The notes beneath the pieces were generated by a model that saw only the letters and a list, made by a program, of their open reading frames with translations, searched no databases and was not told the DNA's origin. DNA of 19,505 nt from Fidelibacterota bacterium UBA7300 (GTDB lineage: Bacteria; Fidelibacterota; Marinisomatia; Marinisomatales; UBA2128). This document shows, in pieces, positions 15,583 to 19,505 of this stretch. A program made the position numbers and the translations under genes. The first letter of the stretch is position 1. Each line of letters starts with the position of its first letter. The DNA lies in NCBI GenBank assembly GCA_002471865.1, contig DKQU01000106.1, positions 1 through 19,505 on the forward strand, in the 5' to 3' direction.

Positions 15583-16166
15583 TGACTGTTGTTGGTATTC
15601 TAAGCCTGCAAGGTGCTTTCGAGAAGCACCGCATTGCCATTGAGCAATTGGGTATATCAGTCTGTTATGTGCGGTATCCGGCCGACCTAGATGGATGTGA
15701 TGGTCTTATCATTCCCGGAGGTGAATCAACTACCATGTCTAAACTTCTTGATGAGAGTGGACTTCGGCCGGCGGTGTTAGACTTTGCCAAGAAGAAATCT
15801 GTTCTCGGAACTTGTGCCGGAATGATTCTTATGGCAACAGATGCCACTGATAAAAAGGTGATTCCACTTGGGCTTATTAATATTAAGGTCTCACGGAATG
15901 CCTATGGTCGTCAGATAGATTCTTTCACCACATCACTAGAGTTGAGTATGAATGGATCATCTGTTACAACAAGAGGTGTCTTCATCCGTGCACCGCGGAT
16001 TTTGTCTATGGGTCGTGAGGTGGAGGTTTTAGCCAGAGTGAAAGATGAGCCGGTTATGGTGAAACAGGAAAGGCACATGGCATGTACATTTCATCCTGAA
16101 TTATCGAGTAACAATTACGTCCATCAATATTTTCTAGATTTGATTCAAAAACCTGTATTAGCCTAA
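15582..16166 (+). CDS. pdxT: Pyridoxal 5'-phosphate synthase glutaminase subunit PdxT
   Basis: PdxT (Pdx2) hydrolyses glutamine and channels ammonia to PdxS. It is a class I glutamine amidotransferase of 194 residues, normal for the family. The catalytic triad is visible: Cys78 in the nucleophile elbow GTCAGM, and His171 and Glu173 in FHPEL. SLQGAFEKH (8-16) and PGGESTTMSKL (45-55) are the family's other signatures. The ATG overlaps the pdxS stop (TAATG), so the two are translationally coupled. Confidence 0.96.
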   Translation: MTVVGILSLQGAFEKHRIAIEQLGISVCYVRYPADLDGCDGLIIPGGESTTMSKLLDESGLRPAVLDFAKKKSVLGTCAGMILMATDATDKKVIPLGLINIKVSRNAYGRQIDSFTTSLELSMNGSSVTTRGVFIRAPRILSMGREVEVLARVKDEPVMVKQERHMACTFHPELSSNNYVHQYFLDLIQKPVLA

Positions 16167-16171
16167 TAAAG

Positions 16172-18055
16172 ATGAAAAAACTGAAAACTATCCAGTCACC
16201 TGCCGACCTTCGAGATCTTAACTGCGAAGAACTCCAGGGTATCTGTGATGAACTCCGAACATACATCATGGAGGTTGTTGAGGAAAAGGGCGGGCATTTT
16301 GCGTCTCCTCTGGGAGTTGTTGATCTCACCGTAGCTCTCCACAAAGTCTTCAATACACCAGAAGATAAATTGATCTGGGATGTAGGACATCAGACGTATG
16401 CTCATAAGATTATAACTGGACGGCGGGATTCATTTATCACTTTGCGGCAGGATGAAGGTATCAGTGGTTTTCTTCGCCGTGAAGAGAGTGAATACGATGC
16501 TTTTGGTGCCGGTCACGCCAGCACTTCTATTTCTGCAGGTGTGGGGATGGCTCAAGCAAGAAAATTAAATGGTACATCCGAGAGAATTATTTCAATCATC
16601 GGTGATGGTGCTTTGACGGGCGGTTTGGCTTTCGAAGGACTAAACAATGCCGCACAAATAGATGGACAGTTTCTCATTTTACTTAACGATAATCAGATGT
16701 CAATCTCCCCTACGGTAGGTGCACTATCCCATTATCTGACTAAGGTAGTAACAACTCCGTTGTATAACCGCGTCCGTGACAAAATCTGGAGACTGACAGG
16801 TAAACTACCTAAAATCTCCGGAGTTGTCAGAAGATTCCTACATACACTTCAGGAAGGTCTTAAAAGCTTTTTGGTTCCGGGAATTATTTTTGAAGAACTA
16901 GGTCTGCGATATTTTGGTCCTATTAATGGAAACAATATGAATGAGCTTTTAGAGACACTGGAGAATCTGAAAGATTTATCACATCCAGTAGTGCTTCACG
17001 TCTTGACAAAAAAAGGAGCGGGTCATGTAGAAGCTGAGGGAGATTCTCTAAAGTGGTATAGCTTAAGCGGAAAACCTTCTGACAATGGTCAGGAAAAGCC
17101 AGAAGCCCCAGATTATAGTACGGTTTTTGGTAAAATCGCCTGCGAGATGGCAGAAGAAGATGACAAAGTATGTGCAGTTGTTGCTGCAATGCGAGAAGGG
17201 ACAGGATTAACCTCTTTCCATGCTCAATACCCTAATAGATTCTTTGATTCAGGTATAGCCGAAGGGCATGCAGTAACGTCTGCCGCAGGGCTTTCGGCTT
17301 CCGGTATGAAACCAGTTGTGGCTATTTATTCAACATTTCTACAGCGAAGTTATGATATGATTGTACATGATGTAGCACTTCAGAACCTTCCTATCATTTT
17401 TGCACTCGATCGTGCAGGAGTTGTAGGTCCTGACGGTCCAACACATCATGGTGTTTTTGATCTTGCCTTTTTGAGAACAATCCCGGGCCTTGTAGTTGCC
17501 GCACCGAAGGATGGAAATGAACTTCGGAACCTTCTCTTTTCAGCTTTAGACAAGTTTGATAAACCTTTTGCAGTCCGCTATCCAAAAACATCGAGTATTG
17601 CATTTGATGAAAATGGCAAACCTGAAATTATAGAAATAGGCAGTTGGGAGGTATTACAGCCCGGAAAAAATGTGGCACTGCTTGCGGTGGGGAGCATGGT
17701 TGAAGAAGCGGTAAAAGCAGCTGCTCTTTTAGATGATCAAAATCAACCGCAAATAGTCAATGCTCGCTTCGTAAAACCGCTTGATGAAAAATTATTACGT
17801 CAAATCATGACCGATTTCGATGCAATCCTGACTATCGAAGAAGGAGCTCTTACCGGCGGCTTCGGTTCAGCTGTACTTTCGTGGCTAAATGAGCATGGCT
17901 ACAAGGGTAAATTCCAACAAATAGGAATTCCTGATGAGTTTGTTCAACACGGCAGCAGAGAGGTACTCCTCAATCAATTCCAACTTTCTTCTGAAGGAAT
18001 TGCTGATCGATTACGTAAAATTTTAGCTGATTCCCATTTAGAGGTAAGTACATAG
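16172..18055 (+). CDS. dxs: 1-deoxy-D-xylulose-5-phosphate synthase
   Basis: Dxs condenses pyruvate and glyceraldehyde 3-phosphate, using thiamine diphosphate, in the first step of the MEP isoprenoid pathway. The 627-residue protein has the full transketolase-like layout. Catalytic His42 lies in GGHFASPLG and His73 in DVGHQTYAHK. The TPP/Mg motif runs from GDGALTGG (144-151) to NDNQMSIS (172-179). The pyrimidine domain has Glu364 in GIAEGHAVT and DRAGVVGPDGPTHHGVFD (about 413-430). The C-terminal domain follows. It starts 5 bp after pdxT with no strong ribosome binding site, so coupling to pdxT is likely. With ispH in the same run, the first and last MEP enzymes are encoded together. Confidence 0.96.
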   Translation: MKKLKTIQSPADLRDLNCEELQGICDELRTYIMEVVEEKGGHFASPLGVVDLTVALHKVFNTPEDKLIWDVGHQTYAHKIITGRRDSFITLRQDEGISGFLRREESEYDAFGAGHASTSISAGVGMAQARKLNGTSERIISIIGDGALTGGLAFEGLNNAAQIDGQFLILLNDNQMSISPTVGALSHYLTKVVTTPLYNRVRDKIWRLTGKLPKISGVVRRFLHTLQEGLKSFLVPGIIFEELGLRYFGPINGNNMNELLETLENLKDLSHPVVLHVLTKKGAGHVEAEGDSLKWYSLSGKPSDNGQEKPEAPDYSTVFGKIACEMAEEDDKVCAVVAAMREGTGLTSFHAQYPNRFFDSGIAEGHAVTSAAGLSASGMKPVVAIYSTFLQRSYDMIVHDVALQNLPIIFALDRAGVVGPDGPTHHGVFDLAFLRTIPGLVVAAPKDGNELRNLLFSALDKFDKPFAVRYPKTSSIAFDENGKPEIIEIGSWEVLQPGKNVALLAVGSMVEEAVKAAALLDDQNQPQIVNARFVKPLDEKLLRQIMTDFDAILTIEEGALTGGFGSAVLSWLNEHGYKGKFQQIGIPDEFVQHGSREVLLNQFQLSSEGIADRLRKILADSHLEVST

Positions 18056-18074
18056 TATAGCTGAGTATAGCTGA
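18055..18074. repeat. Tandem 10-bp repeat GTATAGCTGA x2, then a 14-bp dyad
   Basis: GTATAGCTGA occurs at 18055-18064 and again at 18065-18074, directly at the dxs stop. GCTGAT (18070-18075) and ATCAGC (18078-18083) form a perfect dyad with a 2-bp centre. The spacer is too short for a hairpin, so a protein-binding site before the mutase gene is possible, or chance. Confidence 0.4.
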
Positions 18075-18099
18075 TCTATCAGCCAAAAAGTTTAATTCC

Positions 18100-19505
18100 A
18101 TGGATAGCAACAAACAGAAACAGAAGTGGCAGGAAGAAGTTTCTTCGTCCTCCAAGCGGGACTACAACTTTGATACAGTCAGCGGCAGTTCGGTAGATCC
18201 GCTTTACTATCCAGCCGATGCTGATGACGACTATCTTGAGAAATTAGGGTTTCCCGGGCAGTATCCTTACACACGAGGGATTCACGCAAACATGTATCGT
18301 GGTAAACTGTGGACCATGCGGCAGTTTTCCGGATTTGGTACACCTGAAGATACAAATGCCCGATATCATTATTTGTTAAAACAAGGCCAGACAGGTCTCT
18401 CAGTTGCCTATGACATGCCCACACTAATGGGATATGACACAGATCATGAATTTTCCCGCGGCGAAGTAGGTAAATGCGGTGTGAACGTCCAGAGCCTGCA
18501 AAACATGCAGACCTTGTTCAAAGGTATTGATCTCGGTGCGGTAAGTGTGTCTCAGACTATTAATGGCCCTGCCATCATCCTGCTCGCTTTTTACATTGCT
18601 GCTGCCGAGGAGCAAGGTGTAGATCGGATCAATCTTCGTGGAACGCTGCAGAACGATATTTTGAAGGAGTTCATTGCCCAGAAAGAGTGGATTTTCCCGC
18701 CAAAACCGTCCATGCGGATAATTACCGATATTATCGAATTTTGTACCAGCGAGCTGCCTAAGTTCAACACTATTTCAATCAGCGGGTACCATATTCGGGA
18801 AGCAGGCTCAACCGCGGCACAGGAACTCGCCTTCACGCTTTTGGACGGCTTTTGTTATGTGGAACATGCCATCGAGCGTGGGATCAATGTGGATGAGTTT
18901 TCTCCTCGTCTTTCATTCTTTTTTAATTCCCATCTTGATTTATTCGAGGAGGTGGCAAAATATCGGGCAGCCCGCCGAATCTGGTCCCGCCACATGAAAG
19001 AAAAGTATGGAGCCAAGTCTGAACGGTCATGGAAACTGAGGTTTCATACCCAGACTGCCGGTGCAACTCTTACTGCTCAGCAGCCTGAAATTAATATCGC
19101 CAGGACTGCATTCCAGGCATTAGCCGCAGTCATGGGTGGAACCCAATCACTCCACACCAATTCTATGGATGAAACATTAGCTTTGCCGTCTGAAAAAGCC
19201 GCGGAAATTGCCCTCCGTACTCAGCAGCTTATTGCCTACGAAACTGGTGTCGCTAATGTAGTAGATCCGCTGGGAGGTTCTTGGTATGTGGAATCACTGA
19301 CAGATAAGCTTGAAGCAGAAGCTGAGGATTATTTCCAGAAAGTGGATGAGATGGGAGGTGTCATTCCTGCTATTGAAGATGGCTATTTTCAGAGGGAAAT
19401 AGCCCGCTCTGCTTTTGAGTACGAAAAGAAAATTAATGAGAAAAGCCGTATTGTTGTCGGTGTTAACGACTTCATCAAGGAAGATGAGAAAATTGAGATC
19501 CCCAT
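18100..19505 (+). CDS. B12-dependent acyl-CoA mutase large subunit (isobutyryl-CoA mutase-like), 3' end cut off
   Basis: The frame is open from ATG 18100 to the window end (468 codons). The sequence follows the large subunit of methylmalonyl-CoA mutase-type enzymes: YPYTRGIHANMYRGKLWTMR (55-74), QGQTGLSVAYDMP (95-107), GTLQNDILKEF (181-191), ISGYHIREAGST, RLSFFFN, HTQTAGATLTAQQPE and GGTQSLHTNS. These enzymes rearrange the carbon skeleton of CoA thioesters with adenosylcobalamin. At the substrate-selecting positions it has Phe76 (RQF) and Gln194 (IAQKE), the pair of isobutyryl-CoA mutase (Phe80/Gln198), where methylmalonyl-CoA mutase has Tyr89/Arg207; the spacing of 118 is the same in all three. 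The B12-binding domain is not in the visible part and may follow or be a separate subunit. The mutase family is certain, the substrate is inference. TAG at 18058 limits upstream extension. Confidence 0.9.
   Translation, partial: MDSNKQKQKWQEEVSSSSKRDYNFDTVSGSSVDPLYYPADADDDYLEKLGFPGQYPYTRGIHANMYRGKLWTMRQFSGFGTPEDTNARYHYLLKQGQTGLSVAYDMPTLMGYDTDHEFSRGEVGKCGVNVQSLQNMQTLFKGIDLGAVSVSQTINGPAIILLAFYIAAAEEQGVDRINLRGTLQNDILKEFIAQKEWIFPPKPSMRIITDIIEFCTSELPKFNTISISGYHIREAGSTAAQELAFTLLDGFCYVEHAIERGINVDEFSPRLSFFFNSHLDLFEEVAKYRAARRIWSRHMKEKYGAKSERSWKLRFHTQTAGATLTAQQPEINIARTAFQALAAVMGGTQSLHTNSMDETLALPSEKAAEIALRTQQLIAYETGVANVVDPLGGSWYVESLTDKLEAEAEDYFQKVDEMGGVIPAIEDGYFQREIARSAFEYEKKINEKSRIVVGVNDFIKEDEKIEIP

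Overview
The window is a gene-dense, almost entirely plus-strand piece of a bacterial chromosome, mostly housekeeping and central metabolism. No rRNA, tRNA, CRISPR array or recognisable insertion sequence was seen. The gene mix (split pyruvate:ferredoxin oxidoreductase, MEP isoprenoid genes, DXP-independent vitamin B6 synthesis, B12-dependent acyl-CoA mutase, PilM-like genes) would suit an uncultured FCB-type lineage such as Neomarinimicrobiota (SAR406). That assignment is a low-confidence impression; no marker here settles it.

Layout. (1) 6-3062: a tight run of five genes with overlapping or abutting ends: a membrane-anchored unknown, a PilM-like actin-fold protein, a small PilN-like membrane protein, rsmD and coaD. 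(2) 3152-4665: an FmdB-type zinc ribbon protein and an isocitrate dehydrogenase-family enzyme. (3) 4823-6884: obg and dprA, overlapping by 8 bp. (4) 6878-7126: a decayed second copy of the obg/dprA junction, a recombination or duplication scar. (5) 7229-9019: an A/T-rich gene for a two-domain, eukaryote-type methylenetetrahydrofolate reductase with the C-terminal regulatory domain. (6) 9208-12819: pyruvate:ferredoxin oxidoreductase split into two polypeptides. (7) 12826-18055: nrnA-like, ispH, pdxS, pdxT and dxs, closely packed. (8) 18100-end: the large subunit of a B12-dependent acyl-CoA mutase, cut by the window edge.

How the genes fit together. PFOR would turn pyruvate into acetyl-CoA and reduced ferredoxin. 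Dxs also draws on pyruvate to start the MEP pathway, and IspH, its last enzyme, needs low-potential electrons that ferredoxin can supply. PdxS/PdxT make PLP without DXP, so the adjacent dxs is not needed for vitamin B6.

The points most worth a second look are the eukaryote-type MTHFR beside the obg/dprA scar, the mosaic identity of that scar, and the mutase, whose Phe76/Gln194 pair matches isobutyryl-CoA mutase rather than methylmalonyl-CoA mutase. I did not find a wholly new system. The reduced PilM/PilN-like cluster at the left edge is the nearest candidate.
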